Shown: positions 26,966 through 35,845 of the stretch, in pieces | How the letters are laid out: the number at the start of each line of letters is the position of its first letter | Position numbering within the stretch: the stretch's first letter is position 1 | NCBI GenBank assembly: GCA_030430365.1 | Contig: JAUIFP010000015.1 | Span: 1 to 46,534 of the forward strand | Source: Alphaproteobacteria bacterium | Lineage (GTDB): Bacteria > Pseudomonadota > Alphaproteobacteria > Sphingomonadales > Sphingomonadaceae | Direction: 5' to 3' | DNA length: 46,534 nucleotides | Notes under the pieces: generated by a model | Told to the model about the DNA's origin: nothing | Seen by the model: only the letters and a program-made list of their open reading frames with translations | Database searches by the model: none | Program-made: the position numbers and the translations under genes

Positions 26966-28843
26966 ATGATGGCAACTCTCGCAGCCGACAAACCGGCCGC
27001 AGTGGCCCCCACGCCCGAAGCGGTCGTGGTGCGCTTCGCAGGCGACAGCGGCGATGGCATGCAGCTCACGGGCGGACAGTTCACCCTGTCCACCGCGCTG
27101 GCGGGCAACGATTTGGCGACTTTCCCCGATTTTCCGGCGGAAATCCGTGCACCGCAAGGCACGCTGTTCGGCGTTTCGGCCTTCCAGATCAATTTCGGCA
27201 GTCGTGAGATCAACACGGCGGGCGATGCGCCCGATGTGCTGATGGCGATGAACCCGGCGGCGCTGAAAGTGAATCTCGATGCGCTCAAGCCCGGCGGGCT
27301 GATCATTGCCGATACGGGCGAGTTCACGAAGCGCAATCTCGACAAGGCCAAGTATGACAGCAATCCGATCGAGGATGGCAGCCTGGCCAAGTGGGACGTG
27401 CTGGCCTTCGATATTTCGGCCCTGACGATTGAGGCGGTGAAGGAATTCGGCCTTGGCAACAAGGATGCCCTGCGCTGCAAGAACATGTGGACGCTGGGCC
27501 TGGCGCTGTGGATGTTCGACCGCGATCGCCAGCCGATCGTCGACTGGCTGAATGCGAAATTCGCCAAATCCCCGGAGATTGCCGGCGCCAATATCGCCGC
27601 GCTCAATGCCGGCCATGCCTATGGCGAAACGGCCGAGATTTCCGGCCCGCTGAAGAAGCTGCATATCGATCCGTGGCCGACGCCGCCCGGGCTCTATCGC
27701 ACGATTACGGGCGCGGAAGCGGTCTCGCTCGGCCTCGTGGCCGGTGCGCAGCTGGCCGGCCTGCCGATGTTCTTCGGCGGCTATCCGATCACCCCGGCCT
27801 CCGCGATCCTGCATCATCTGGCGCGGCTGAAGGAATTCGGTGTCACGACCTTCCAGGCGGAAGACGAGATTGCCGCGATCTGCGCCGCGATCGGCGCATC
27901 TTATGCCGGGCAGCTGGGCGTCACCAGTTCCTCCGGCCCGGGCATCGCGCTGAAGGGCGAAGCGATGGGCCTGGCGATCATCACCGAATTGCCGCTGGTG
28001 ATCGTCAACAGCCAGCGCGGCGGCCCGTCTACCGGCCTGCCGACCAAGACCGAGCAGAGCGACCTCTATCAGGCGGTCTATGGCCGCAATGGCGATGCTC
28101 CGCTGCCGGTGATTGCTGCGCGCAGCCCTGCCGACGTATTCGAATGCGCGATCGAGGCCTGCCGTATCGCCGTGCAATATATGACCCCGGTGATCCTGCT
28201 GACGGACGGCTATGTCGCCAATGCGGCCGAGCCTTGGAAGGTCCCCGATCCCAATAGTTTCGAACCCTTCCCGGTCAGCTTCCAGACCGAGAACAACAAT
28301 GAAGGCGGGCATGTCCTGCCTTACAAGCGGGACGAGAAGGGCGCGCGCCCCTGGATCAAGCCCGGCACGCCGGAACTGATGCACCGCATCGGCGGCATCG
28401 AAAAGCACGATGGCACCGGCAATATCGATTACGATCCGGCCAACCACCAGGCGATGACCGACGCCCGCAAGGCGAAGATCGACGGGATCGCCAAGGAGCT
28501 TGGCCCGCAGGGCGTTACGCTGGGCGAAGAGGGCGGAAAACTGGCCGTTGTCGGCTGGGGCTCCACTTTCGGGCCGATCCGCCGCGCGGTCGACAATTGC
28601 CGCAAGAAGGGCATGGATGTCAGCCACATCCATTTCCGCCATGTCTGGCCGCTTCCCGCCAATTCCGGCGAATTGCTGCGGAAATACGACAAAGTCCTGG
28701 TCCCCGAGATGAACACCGGCCAGTTCAAGACGGTTCTGCGCGATCAGCTGCTGATCGACGCCAAGCCGTTCAACAAGGTCAGCGGCCAGCCGTTCAAGAT
28801 CGCCGAGCTGGAAGCCGCGATCGAAAAGATGCTGGAGGAGTAA
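26966..28843 (+). CDS. korA: 2-oxoacid:ferredoxin oxidoreductase alpha (gamma-alpha fusion) subunit, KorA
   Basis: 625 residues; ATG at 26966 or 26969 (AAGGA at 26957-26961). Residues about 18-205 form the gamma domain (RFAGDSGDGMQLTGGQ), and about 230-470 the pyrimidine domain (GGYPITPASAILHHLARLK, TFQAEDEIAAICAAIGASYAG, TSSSGPGIALKGEAMGL). SQRGGPSTGLPTKTEQSDL is a signature of 2-oxoglutarate-type enzymes of aerobes such as Mycobacterium. With KorB it converts 2-oxoglutarate (probably) plus CoA to succinyl-CoA and reduced ferredoxin, using thiamine diphosphate. A hairpin (GCGCCC 26929-26934, GGGCGC 26948-26953) lies just before its ribosome site. No ferredoxin gene is adjacent. Confidence 0.9.
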   Translation: MMATLAADKPAAVAPTPEAVVVRFAGDSGDGMQLTGGQFTLSTALAGNDLATFPDFPAEIRAPQGTLFGVSAFQINFGSREINTAGDAPDVLMAMNPAALKVNLDALKPGGLIIADTGEFTKRNLDKAKYDSNPIEDGSLAKWDVLAFDISALTIEAVKEFGLGNKDALRCKNMWTLGLALWMFDRDRQPIVDWLNAKFAKSPEIAGANIAALNAGHAYGETAEISGPLKKLHIDPWPTPPGLYRTITGAEAVSLGLVAGAQLAGLPMFFGGYPITPASAILHHLARLKEFGVTTFQAEDEIAAICAAIGASYAGQLGVTSSSGPGIALKGEAMGLAIITELPLVIVNSQRGGPSTGLPTKTEQSDLYQAVYGRNGDAPLPVIAARSPADVFECAIEACRIAVQYMTPVILLTDGYVANAAEPWKVPDPNSFEPFPVSFQTENNNEGGHVLPYKRDEKGARPWIKPGTPELMHRIGGIEKHDGTGNIDYDPANHQAMTDARKAKIDGIAKELGPQGVTLGEEGGKLAVVGWGSTFGPIRRAVDNCRKKGMDVSHIHFRHVWPLPANSGELLRKYDKVLVPEMNTGQFKTVLRDQLLIDAKPFNKVSGQPFKIAELEAAIEKMLEE

Positions 28844-28849
28844 GCCGCC

Positions 28850-29884
28850 ATGAACGACATGACTCCCATTGAAACCACGTTGAAGGATTGGGAAACCGAT
28901 CAGGAAGTCCGCTGGTGCCCCGGTTGCGGGGACTATGCGATCCTGAAGGCCGTGCAGCGCACGCTGCCGCAGCTGGGCGCGGATCCCAAGAACACCGTGT
29001 TCGTTTCGGGTATCGGCTGTTCCAGCCGCTTCCCCTATTACATCGAAAGCTACGGCTTCCACACGATCCACGGCCGCGCGCCGGCCTTTGCGACCGGCAT
29101 CAAGCTGGCCAATCCGGAGCTGGACGTATGGCTGGTCACCGGCGACGGGGACGGGCTCTCCATCGGCGGCAACCATCTGATGCATGTGCTGCGGCGCAAT
29201 CTCAATGTGCAGATCATGCTGTTCAACAACGAGATTTACGGCCTGACCAAGGGGCAATATTCGCCCACCAGCCGCATCGGCACCAAGACGCCGTCTACCC
29301 CGATCGGCTCGGTTGACCGCCCGGCGCAGCCCTGTGCCTTCGCACTGGGTTCCGGCGCGCGTTTCGTGGCCCGCGGCTTCGACGTGTCGAAGAACCTGCC
29401 CGAAGTGCTGAAGGCGGCGCATGCCCATCAGGGCGCGGCCTTTATCGAGATCTTCCAGAACTGCATCGTCTACAACAAGGACGTGTTCCACGATTTCGCT
29501 GCTCCCAAGGGTGCGGAAGATCAGCAGCTCTGGCTGGCGGATGGCGAACCCATGCTGTTTGCTGGCGGCACCAAGGGCTTGAAGTTCGACCGCGATGAAT
29601 GCTGCCTCAAGGTCGTCGACGTGGTGGATGGCGATTGGGAAGCGGCAGGCGTCGCCTGCCACGATGTCACCAACCGCGCATTGGCCCACATGCTGGTGGA
29701 ACTGCCCTTCGGAGAATTCCCGATGGCGCTGGGCGTGCTCTATGACGATCCCCGCCCGACCTTCGAAAGTGCCGTAGTGGCGGAGAAGGAACAGGCCACC
29801 ACCGGCAAGAAGGCCGATCTGGCCGAGCTGTTCGCACGCGGTCAGACCTGGACCGTCGGCGGCACCGCGCAGGACCCGATCTAG
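28850..29884 (+). CDS. korB: 2-oxoacid:ferredoxin oxidoreductase beta subunit, KorB
   Basis: 344 residues, six bases after korA. Thiamine-diphosphate and 4Fe-4S subunit. Cysteines at 23 and 26 (RWCPGCGDYAIL), 57 (GIGCSSRFPYY) and 205 (NCIVYN) have the spacing of the single-cluster archaeal-type enzymes. The ThDP motif is GDGDGLSIGGNHLMHVLRRN, continuing NNEIYGLTKGQYSPTSR. The substrate is likely 2-oxoglutarate but could be another 2-oxoacid. Together with sdh it can form part of an alternative TCA route. Confidence 0.92.
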   Translation: MNDMTPIETTLKDWETDQEVRWCPGCGDYAILKAVQRTLPQLGADPKNTVFVSGIGCSSRFPYYIESYGFHTIHGRAPAFATGIKLANPELDVWLVTGDGDGLSIGGNHLMHVLRRNLNVQIMLFNNEIYGLTKGQYSPTSRIGTKTPSTPIGSVDRPAQPCAFALGSGARFVARGFDVSKNLPEVLKAAHAHQGAAFIEIFQNCIVYNKDVFHDFAAPKGAEDQQLWLADGEPMLFAGGTKGLKFDRDECCLKVVDVVDGDWEAAGVACHDVTNRALAHMLVELPFGEFPMALGVLYDDPRPTFESAVVAEKEQATTGKKADLAELFARGQTWTVGGTAQDPI

Positions 29885-29893
29885 TTTGGGTGC

Positions 29894-30640
29894 CTAGCTG
29901 TTTCGGGTGCGCCCGGGCACTTGCGGCGGTTCGATCTGATGCTTCTGCTGCAATATGCGGGCAAGCGCGCTCATGACGAGGGCCCATGCGCCGCCCGCGG
30001 TCCATCCTGCGATAACGTCGCTGGGATAATGCACGCCGAGATAGACGCGCGTAATGCCGATCATGATCGTGAGCAGAATGCCTGAAAAGAGTATGTAGGC
30101 CCGGGTCCAGGCTTCTGTGAAAGTGCGGGCGACAAGGATCGCAAGCGTGAGGTAGACGATCGCACTGTTGGTGGCGTGACCGCTTGGAAAGCTGAGCGTG
30201 TTGACGTCTACCAGATGCGGAACCAGGTCCGGTCTTGGCCGCGCGAACAATGCCTTTAGTGCTTTGCTCGCCAGTGCGCCCCCCGAAATCGCGAACGCCA
30301 CCAGCAATCCCTGGCGCCAACGCCCGCGAACCAGCAGGAAAGCGATGGCGAGCATCGTCACCAGTGTCAGCACGGCGACACTGCCAAGGGCTGTAATGTC
30401 TATGATTACGCCGGGAAGCCATCCCGGACCGATCGGATCTACATGATCGGGGGCAACGCGGAACAGATACGTCACGGCCTTGTCGAAGGCGGCAGTTTCG
30501 CCTTCCTTCATTTCGTCCGAAATCGCGGCAAAACTGCCTGCTAGACCAGCAATTGCCAGGAACAGGAGCAAGACGCGCTGTTCACGTGCAAGATGAGTTC
30601 GAATTTGCTTCAGAAAATCGGGGAAGATGCTCATCGCCAT
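29894..30640 (-). CDS. PAP2-family membrane phosphatase
   Basis: 248 residues, ATG 30640 (30634 also possible). Five or six membrane helices. The three PAP2 motifs are complete: K129xxxxxxRP (KALFARPRP), PSGH at 152-155, and R198-x5-H204-x3-D208 (RVYLGVHYPSD). These enzymes hydrolyse phosphatidic acid, undecaprenyl pyrophosphate or similar lipid phosphates at the inner membrane. Which lipid is used here cannot be told. It converges on korB with 9 bases between, and diverges from the YdjM-like gene. Confidence 0.93.
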   Translation of the reverse strand: MAMSIFPDFLKQIRTHLAREQRVLLLFLAIAGLAGSFAAISDEMKEGETAAFDKAVTYLFRVAPDHVDPIGPGWLPGVIIDITALGSVAVLTLVTMLAIAFLLVRGRWRQGLLVAFAISGGALASKALKALFARPRPDLVPHLVDVNTLSFPSGHATNSAIVYLTLAILVARTFTEAWTRAYILFSGILLTIMIGITRVYLGVHYPSDVIAGWTAGGAWALVMSALARILQQKHQIEPPQVPGRTRNS

Positions 30641-30728
30641 TTGCTATACGCGTGGGCCGGGATTGGTTCGCCCCTGTGACGGAATTTTTTTGCGGTGATC
30701 AAGCCCCGAGGACTTTTGGGAAATGTGC

Positions 30729-30829
30729 GACCTTCCTTTCCTACATGGGAATAAGCTGCTTTGGTGTGCGGTGCGAATCCCGGCGGCATTGAACGATGTA
30801 GGCAGCCGATAAGCACACTTTGGAAGGTC
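30729..30829. other. Inverted-repeat, possibly structured stretch between divergent genes
   Basis: GACCTTCC (30729-30736) and GGAAGGTC (30822-30829) form an eight-base perfect repeat enclosing 85 bases. Inside are three further complementary pairs: CTACAT 30741/ATGTAG 30796, GCTGC 30755/GCAGC 30802, GTGTGC 30764/GCACAC 30813. They come in the order A-B-C-A'-B'-C', so they cannot all pair in one simple fold and would cross as pseudoknots or alternative states. No gene is seen here. No known RNA family fits convincingly. The rest of 30641-30936 is AT-rich toward the downstream gene and probably carries its promoter. Confidence 0.35.
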
Positions 30830-30936
30830 ACAACTCACACGTTAAGAACCGTATGGAAGTATTTGGGATATAAAGATAATAGGGGAATTATCAGGTGAGT
30901 TTCGGTGCCGCTTTCGTGTCAACTTCATAGGCCAGG

Positions 30937-31923
30937 ATGGACAATCTAACCCATAGCCTCGTTGGCGCGCTGATCGGCCAGGCGGGCCTCAAAAAGAAGA
31001 CCGGCCTGGCGATGCCTGCGCTGATCATCGGCGCGAATATTCCCGATCTGGATGCCTCCTGCTATCTCTGGCTGACCGGATCGGAGCCGCTCGCTTTCCG
31101 CCGCGGGATCACCCATGGGCCGATCGCCTGGCTGCTGCTGCCGCTGGCACTCGCCGCGATTCTCTGGGCCTTCGACAGATGGCAACAGAAGCGCGGCAAA
31201 CGCCCGGAAAAGCGCCTTCCGGTGCATTTCGGCTGGCTCTTCGCGCTCAGCTTCATCGCCTGCCTGACGCATCCCTCGCTCGACTGGATGAACACTTACG
31301 GCATTCGCCTGCTCGAACCGTTCAGCCACCAATGGTTCTACGGCGATACGCTGTTCATCATCGATATCTGGCTGTGGGTCGGGATGGGTCTGGCGATCTG
31401 GATGTCGCTCCGGCGTGAAAAGCGCGGGCGTAACTGGCGAAAGCCTGCGCAAATCGGCATCCTGGCCGTGCTGGCCTATATCGGGGCGAACAACCTGATC
31501 TCCCACATCTATGCAGATCGCTATCGTGCCGCCACGGGCGAAGGGCCGCAGATTATTGCCAGCCCGATCCCGCTCTATTTCTGGCAGCGCGAAGGCTTTG
31601 CTGGCGGCGATCATCGCTGGGCTATGCTGGTGCAGGAAGATCGAGATGACGCGCATTTGCATGCGCAGGATTTGGCGGGCACGCCTTGCGTCTGGCCCGA
31701 TGTGGAGACGCTGCGCCAGTCGAACGCCTCGCTCGACGCATTCCTTTTCTGGTCGCGCGCACCCTTTGCCGAGCGGGCGGAAGATGGGTCGGTCCTTATC
31801 AAGGATGCGCGCTTTGCCGGCCCGCTGGTAAGTCGCGGCTTCACGGTCGCATTGCCGGATGTTCAGTGCGAGCCTGTGGGCGAGGAACCGGCAGCGGATC
31901 AACCGCGTTCGGATAGCCTATGA
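30937..31923 (+). CDS. YdjM-like (DUF457) membrane-bound metal-dependent hydrolase
   Basis: 328 residues. Start MDNLTHSLVGALIGQAGL matches the YdjM/DUF457 family (inner-membrane, predicted metal-dependent hydrolases); GANIPDLDA and RRGITHGPIAWLLL give the conserved Asp and His. HPSLDWMNTYG is the second metal-like motif. Four to five membrane helices to about residue 175, then a soluble C-terminal domain. In E. coli ydjM is SOS-regulated. The stop overlaps the photolyase start as ATGA, so it is translationally coupled to a DNA-repair enzyme. Biochemical role unknown. Confidence 0.85.
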   Translation: MDNLTHSLVGALIGQAGLKKKTGLAMPALIIGANIPDLDASCYLWLTGSEPLAFRRGITHGPIAWLLLPLALAAILWAFDRWQQKRGKRPEKRLPVHFGWLFALSFIACLTHPSLDWMNTYGIRLLEPFSHQWFYGDTLFIIDIWLWVGMGLAIWMSLRREKRGRNWRKPAQIGILAVLAYIGANNLISHIYADRYRAATGEGPQIIASPIPLYFWQREGFAGGDHRWAMLVQEDRDDAHLHAQDLAGTPCVWPDVETLRQSNASLDAFLFWSRAPFAERAEDGSVLIKDARFAGPLVSRGFTVALPDVQCEPVGEEPAADQPRSDSL

Positions 31924-33317
31924 CAAAGCCCGAAATCGTATGGCTGCGGCGCGATCTGCGCTTGGCCGATCAGCCTGCCTTCCATGCGGCTGCCGAAGCC
32001 GGGCCGGTCATCCCGGTCTATGTTCTGGATGATGAGACGCCCAGGCACCGCGTGATGGGCGGGGCGAGCCGCTGGTGGCTGCACCATTCGCTGGAAGCGC
32101 TGGCGAGAGAGCTGCACAAGCACAATTCCCGCCTGATCCTGCGCCGGGGAAAGGCTGCGGATGTGCTTGCTCAGCTCGTGGAGGAGACGGGGGCAGGGGC
32201 CGTGCATGCACTGCGCCATTACGAGCCCTGGTGGCGCAATGCGGAGCGGCAGCTGAAGGATGCCTTGCCCGAGAATATCCAATTCCACCGCCATAACGGC
32301 AATTATCTGCTCCCGCCCGGCGCCGTGACCACCGGCAGCGGCGGCGAATACAAGATCTTCACGCCGTTCTACCGCGCCGTGATGGAGCGGATGCCTCCCG
32401 CCGATCCCTTGCCGGAGCCGAGCCTGACATTGCCGGAAGCGTGGCCTGAGTCCGACAAGCTCGCAGATTGGGGGCTGCTGCCCACTAAGCCGGACTGGGC
32501 AGGCGGATTGCGTGAAGGTTGGGAATGCGGCGAGCAGGCCGCTCAGGCCCAGCTGGAAGAGTTTGCGGAGCGTGTTTCGGATTACGAGCAGGCACGCAAT
32601 CTGCCTTCTGTGGACGGATCGAGCCGGATTTCGCCGCATCTCCATTTCGGGGAGATCTCTCCGGCGCAGATATGGAAGGCTTTGGCGCGCCATCGCGGGG
32701 AAGGGGCGGACAGCTTCCGCCGCGAAGTGGTGTGGCGCGATTACGCGCAGACGATTCTGCACCAGTTTCCCGATTATCCCGAACGGCCTTACCGGGAGAA
32801 ATTCGAAGAATTCGCCTGGCGCGATCCGGAAAATGACCGGGATGCCGCAGCCGATCTGGAAGCCTGGCAACAGGGCCGCACGGGCTATCCCATTGTCGAT
32901 GCCGGAATGCGACAGCTCTGGGCCACGGGCTGGATGCATAACCGCGTGCGGATGATCGCGGCAAGCTTCCTGATCAAGCATCTGCTGATCGACTGGCGGC
33001 ATGGCGAACGCTGGTTCTGGGATACGTTGGTCGATGCCGATTACGCGAGTAATGGCGTGAATTGGCAATGGGTTGCAGGCTCCGGCGCGGATTCGAACAT
33101 GTTCGTGCGGATCATGGCGCCGCTGACGCAGAGCGAGAAATTCTCAGCGGGCGACTATATCCGCCACTGGGTTCCGGAACTGGCCGAACTGGACGATCCC
33201 TATGTGCACGATCCCGATGCGCATGGCTGCCGTCCGGGCAGCTATCCGCCCAAACGGATCGAACACAGTGCTGCCAGGGAACGCGCACTGGCTGCCTGGT
33301 CCGAAATCAAGGAGTAA
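31920..33317 (+). CDS. phr: Deoxyribodipyrimidine photolyase
   Basis: 465 residues. Light-driven repair of cyclobutane pyrimidine dimers. N-terminal alpha/beta antenna domain (IVWLRRDLRLADQPAF) and C-terminal FAD domain with SFRREVVWRDY, GYPIVDAGMRQL, WMHNRVRMIAASFLIKHLL and NWQWVAGSGAD, the class I CPD photolyase motifs. Length is typical (E. coli 472). Starts within the stop of the YdjM-like gene (four-base overlap). Confidence 0.96.
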   Translation: MTKPEIVWLRRDLRLADQPAFHAAAEAGPVIPVYVLDDETPRHRVMGGASRWWLHHSLEALARELHKHNSRLILRRGKAADVLAQLVEETGAGAVHALRHYEPWWRNAERQLKDALPENIQFHRHNGNYLLPPGAVTTGSGGEYKIFTPFYRAVMERMPPADPLPEPSLTLPEAWPESDKLADWGLLPTKPDWAGGLREGWECGEQAAQAQLEEFAERVSDYEQARNLPSVDGSSRISPHLHFGEISPAQIWKALARHRGEGADSFRREVVWRDYAQTILHQFPDYPERPYREKFEEFAWRDPENDRDAAADLEAWQQGRTGYPIVDAGMRQLWATGWMHNRVRMIAASFLIKHLLIDWRHGERWFWDTLVDADYASNGVNWQWVAGSGADSNMFVRIMAPLTQSEKFSAGDYIRHWVPELAELDDPYVHDPDAHGCRPGSYPPKRIEHSAARERALAAWSEIKE

Positions 33318-33374
33318 CCGGGCCCGGATTTCTGCGTCTTGCCCTTCATGAAACCGCGCGGCATATAAAGCGAG

Positions 33375-34613
33375 ATGTCAGCGGAGGGGCTCAAGAGGGG
33401 GAGCGCGCTGCTACGCAGCGGGCGGCGGTTCGGCACTGGGCCGACACTGCTCGCTGGCCTTTTCTCCGGCGGGTTCCACAAATTCCTGGATAGCTTCGAC
33501 AGCGCGCTGCATGTCGGGTCGCTGCTGGCTCATCTGCCGGACGGCACTTCGCGCATGTTCGGCGGACGCGCGCCGGGTTTCGAAGCCGAGATCTGGTTGC
33601 ATGACTGGCGCGCTCTCGTCCGTTTGGGGACCGGCGGATCGGCAGGATTTTACCAGGCCTGGGAAGCAGGCGAATGGGAAAGTCCCGATCCGGTGTCACT
33701 GTTTGCGCTGTTCGTTTCCAACAGCGCGGAGATGGGTGAAACGGGCCGGGCCAAGGGGCCCTGGCGGTTCGCCCGCAAGTTCATGCACTGGCTCAATCGC
33801 AACACGCCCCAGCAGGCCAAGCGCAACATTCACGCGCATTACGATCTGGGCAACGATTTCTACGAAGCCTGGCTCGATCCCACGATGAGCTATTCCAGCG
33901 GGCTGGACTTCGGCGAGGACGGGCTGGAAGCGTCCCAGCGCCACAAATGGGAACGGCTCGCACAACGGCTCGGCTATCCCGAAAAGTTGCTGGAGATCGG
34001 CTGTGGATGGGGCGCGCTGAGCAATTATTTCGCTGCGCGGGGCAGCAAGGTCACGGCGATTAGCCTGTCGGACGAGCAGCTTGAGTGGGCTCGCCAGCGC
34101 CAGCCTGCCAATATCGAATTCCGGCATCAGGATTACCGCGACGTCTCCGGACAGTACGATGCGATCGTGAGCATCGAGATGGTCGAGGCGGTCGGGCGCG
34201 AATATTGGCCGGAGTTCTTCGACTGTATCGCGCGCAATCTGAAGCCGGGGGGCCGTGCCGCGATCCAGTTCATCGCCATGCGCGACGAATTGTTCGAAGC
34301 CTACGCCCGCAATGCGGACTTCATTCAGGCCTATATATTCCCGGGCGGGCTGCTGATCCGCGCCAGCGACTTTGCGCGGCTTGCCGCAGAGCGCGGGCTG
34401 GCATGGGAAGACGAAGAGGAATTCGGGCTCGATTACGCCGAGACGCTGCGCGCATGGCGCATGAATTTCGATCAGGCGGTGGAAGATGGCCGCTTGCCAG
34501 CCGGCTTCGACGAACGCTTCATTCGCCTGTGGCGCTTTTACCTGATGTATTGCGAAGGCGGATTTCGTGGCGGCGGGATCACCGTGAACCAGGTGACGTT
34601 GGTAAAACAGTGA
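33375..34613 (+). CDS. cfa: Cyclopropane-fatty-acyl-phospholipid synthase family protein
   Basis: 412 residues. Uses SAM to add a methylene across double bonds of unsaturated phospholipid chains at the membrane. N-terminal lipid-binding domain (residues ~1-140), then NIHAHYDLGNDFYEAWLD and SAM-binding EIGCGWGALSNYF from 207, ISLSDEQLEWAR, and YIFPGGLL. The C-terminal MYCEGGFRGGGI is typical. The symbol is by family; related enzymes make other methylated lipids. 57 bases after phr, same strand. Confidence 0.9.
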   Translation: MSAEGLKRGSALLRSGRRFGTGPTLLAGLFSGGFHKFLDSFDSALHVGSLLAHLPDGTSRMFGGRAPGFEAEIWLHDWRALVRLGTGGSAGFYQAWEAGEWESPDPVSLFALFVSNSAEMGETGRAKGPWRFARKFMHWLNRNTPQQAKRNIHAHYDLGNDFYEAWLDPTMSYSSGLDFGEDGLEASQRHKWERLAQRLGYPEKLLEIGCGWGALSNYFAARGSKVTAISLSDEQLEWARQRQPANIEFRHQDYRDVSGQYDAIVSIEMVEAVGREYWPEFFDCIARNLKPGGRAAIQFIAMRDELFEAYARNADFIQAYIFPGGLLIRASDFARLAAERGLAWEDEEEFGLDYAETLRAWRMNFDQAVEDGRLPAGFDERFIRLWRFYLMYCEGGFRGGGITVNQVTLVKQ

Positions 34614-34662
34614 TCCCGCGAATGTGCTGCCCCCGAAGAGCGCGTGCTTGTGGGGTTGCCTA

Positions 34663-35013
34663 TTAACTCTGCCGGTAGACTTCCTCGCCGCGGAAGCGCG
34701 CCAGAATATTGTCGTGCACGATCGGGCTGAGCAGGCTTGAAAATGCGCAGCCGCAAAGCCCGTCCTGCCACCAGACGACTTCCGCCTGGAGCGATTCAAG
34801 CCCGGGCAAAGTCAGCCAGCAAACCGATCCGGGATGCATGCGGCTGACGGCCGTTGCGGCAAAGCCGGACAGCGACAGATCCTGCACCACGGTTTGAAAG
34901 CCACGGCCGCCGGACACACGCAGTTGTGCCGGGATTGTGACTCTGGTGCGCGGTGCGCTGCGATCTTCCTGGGCCGCTATCTCATAGCGGTTCTTCACAC
35001 CTTGTAATGTCAT
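34663..35013 (-). CDS. PilZ-domain protein
   Basis: 116 residues from ATG 35013, with GGAG nine bases upstream; the long upstream extension of the frame is not used. Single PilZ domain: R18-xxx-R22 (RSAPR) then D45-x-S47-xx-G50 (DLSLSG), the cyclic-di-GMP binding pattern, followed by beta strands (SVCWLTLPGLESLQAEVVWW). Likely a small c-di-GMP effector in the cytoplasm; partner unknown. Confidence 0.9.
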   Translation of the reverse strand: MTLQGVKNRYEIAAQEDRSAPRTRVTIPAQLRVSGGRGFQTVVQDLSLSGFAATAVSRMHPGSVCWLTLPGLESLQAEVVWWQDGLCGCAFSSLLSPIVHDNILARFRGEEVYRQS

Positions 35014-35042
35014 CGCAGAGGACTCCCATCTTGTGCGATAAC

Positions 35043-35062
35043 TGCCGGAATCGCTTCCGGCA
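35043..35062 (-). terminator. Stable stem-loop between SDR and pilZ genes
   Basis: TGCCGGAA (35043-35050), TCGC, TTCCGGCA (35055-35062): eight pairs. On the minus strand the loop is GCGA, a stable GNRA tetraloop. It lies 51 bases after the SDR stop. There is no T-run, so it may stabilise the 3' end of purF-SDR mRNA or be part of the pilZ leader. Confidence 0.45.
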
Positions 35063-35113
35063 TGCTGTGTAAAGTATGGGTGGTTCTGCTTTCCGGAGCC
35101 TTTGCAGGACTGG

Positions 35114-35845
35114 TTAACCGGAAGCCTCGAACCGTTTACGCTGGCTGGTGGGGAAGTCTTGCTGGAGAAGCTCCAATATCCCGTCGGCAACCACTTCCGG
35201 CGGTTTGACGCTCTGCGGATCTTCCCCGGGATAGGCACGCGCGCGCATTTCCGTGCGGGTTGCACCCGGGTCCACGATGGCCACGCGAGTGTTGGAAATC
35301 CGCTCTACTTCCTGTGCGTAGCAGTCGAGCAGGGATTCGAACGCCGCCTTGGTTGAGGCATAGCCGCCCCAATAGGCGCGCGGTTGGGTGCCTACACTGC
35401 TGGTCAGGCCGATGATGCGGGCATCTTCGCTGCGCTTCAGCAGCGGATCGAATGCCGCCAGCAGCGCCTGCGTGGCCAGCACATTGGTCGTGATCGCCTG
35501 ATTGAAGCTTTTCGGATCGAACTGCGTCACCGGGCCGAGCTGAGGGAGGAACGCGGCGCAGATCACCATGATGTCCAGCCTGTCCCAGCGATCGGCAATC
35601 GCGGTGGCCAGGCGCGCAATCGCGTCGGGCTCGCCCAGATCGAGCGGAGCGATCGTTGCCGTGCCGCCGGCTTCGTGAATTGCGTCTTCGACTTGCTCCA
35701 GCCGGTTCGCATCGCGCGCGGTCAGCACGACATGCGCGCCGGCCTTGGCGAGTGCAGCTGCCGTCGCGGCACCGATGCCGCGGCTCGCCCCCGTGACGAG
35801 CGCAACCTGCCCGGAAAGGGGCCCCGTTTCCGTTTCGCCCGGCAT
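35114..35845 (-). CDS. Short-chain dehydrogenase/reductase
   Basis: 243 residues. NAD(P)-binding TGASRGIG at 18-25, catalytic Ser150, Tyr162 and Lys166 (YASTK), and PGATRTEM. The usual NNAG motif reads ICAAF, as in several SDR subgroups. Substrate unknown. Its ATG overlaps the purF stop by one base (TGATG), so it is coupled to purine synthesis genes in translation, although a functional link is not evident. Confidence 0.92.
   Translation of the reverse strand: MPGETETGPLSGQVALVTGASRGIGAATAAALAKAGAHVVLTARDANRLEQVEDAIHEAGGTATIAPLDLGEPDAIARLATAIADRWDRLDIMVICAAFLPQLGPVTQFDPKSFNQAITTNVLATQALLAAFDPLLKRSEDARIIGLTSSVGTQPRAYWGGYASTKAAFESLLDCYAQEVERISNTRVAIVDPGATRTEMRARAYPGEDPQSVKPPEVVADGILELLQQDFPTSQRKRFEASG

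Noticed and set aside
26723-29689. Nearly 1000-codon open frame antisense to korA-korB
   Set aside because: A shadow caused by GC-rich codon bias; no domains, no ribosome site, and the opposite strand holds well-conserved genes. The same applies to the long antisense frames at 11549-13603 and 15922-17844.
30751-30800. Cobalamin-riboswitch-like bases (GGTGCGAATCC)
   Set aside because: The conserved core GCCACTG and correct spacing are missing, and the downstream gene is not a B12 or transport gene.
30631-30838. Small minus-strand open frames in the PAP2/YdjM gap
   Set aside because: No ribosome site, no signal or domain, and the reading overlaps the PAP2 start region.
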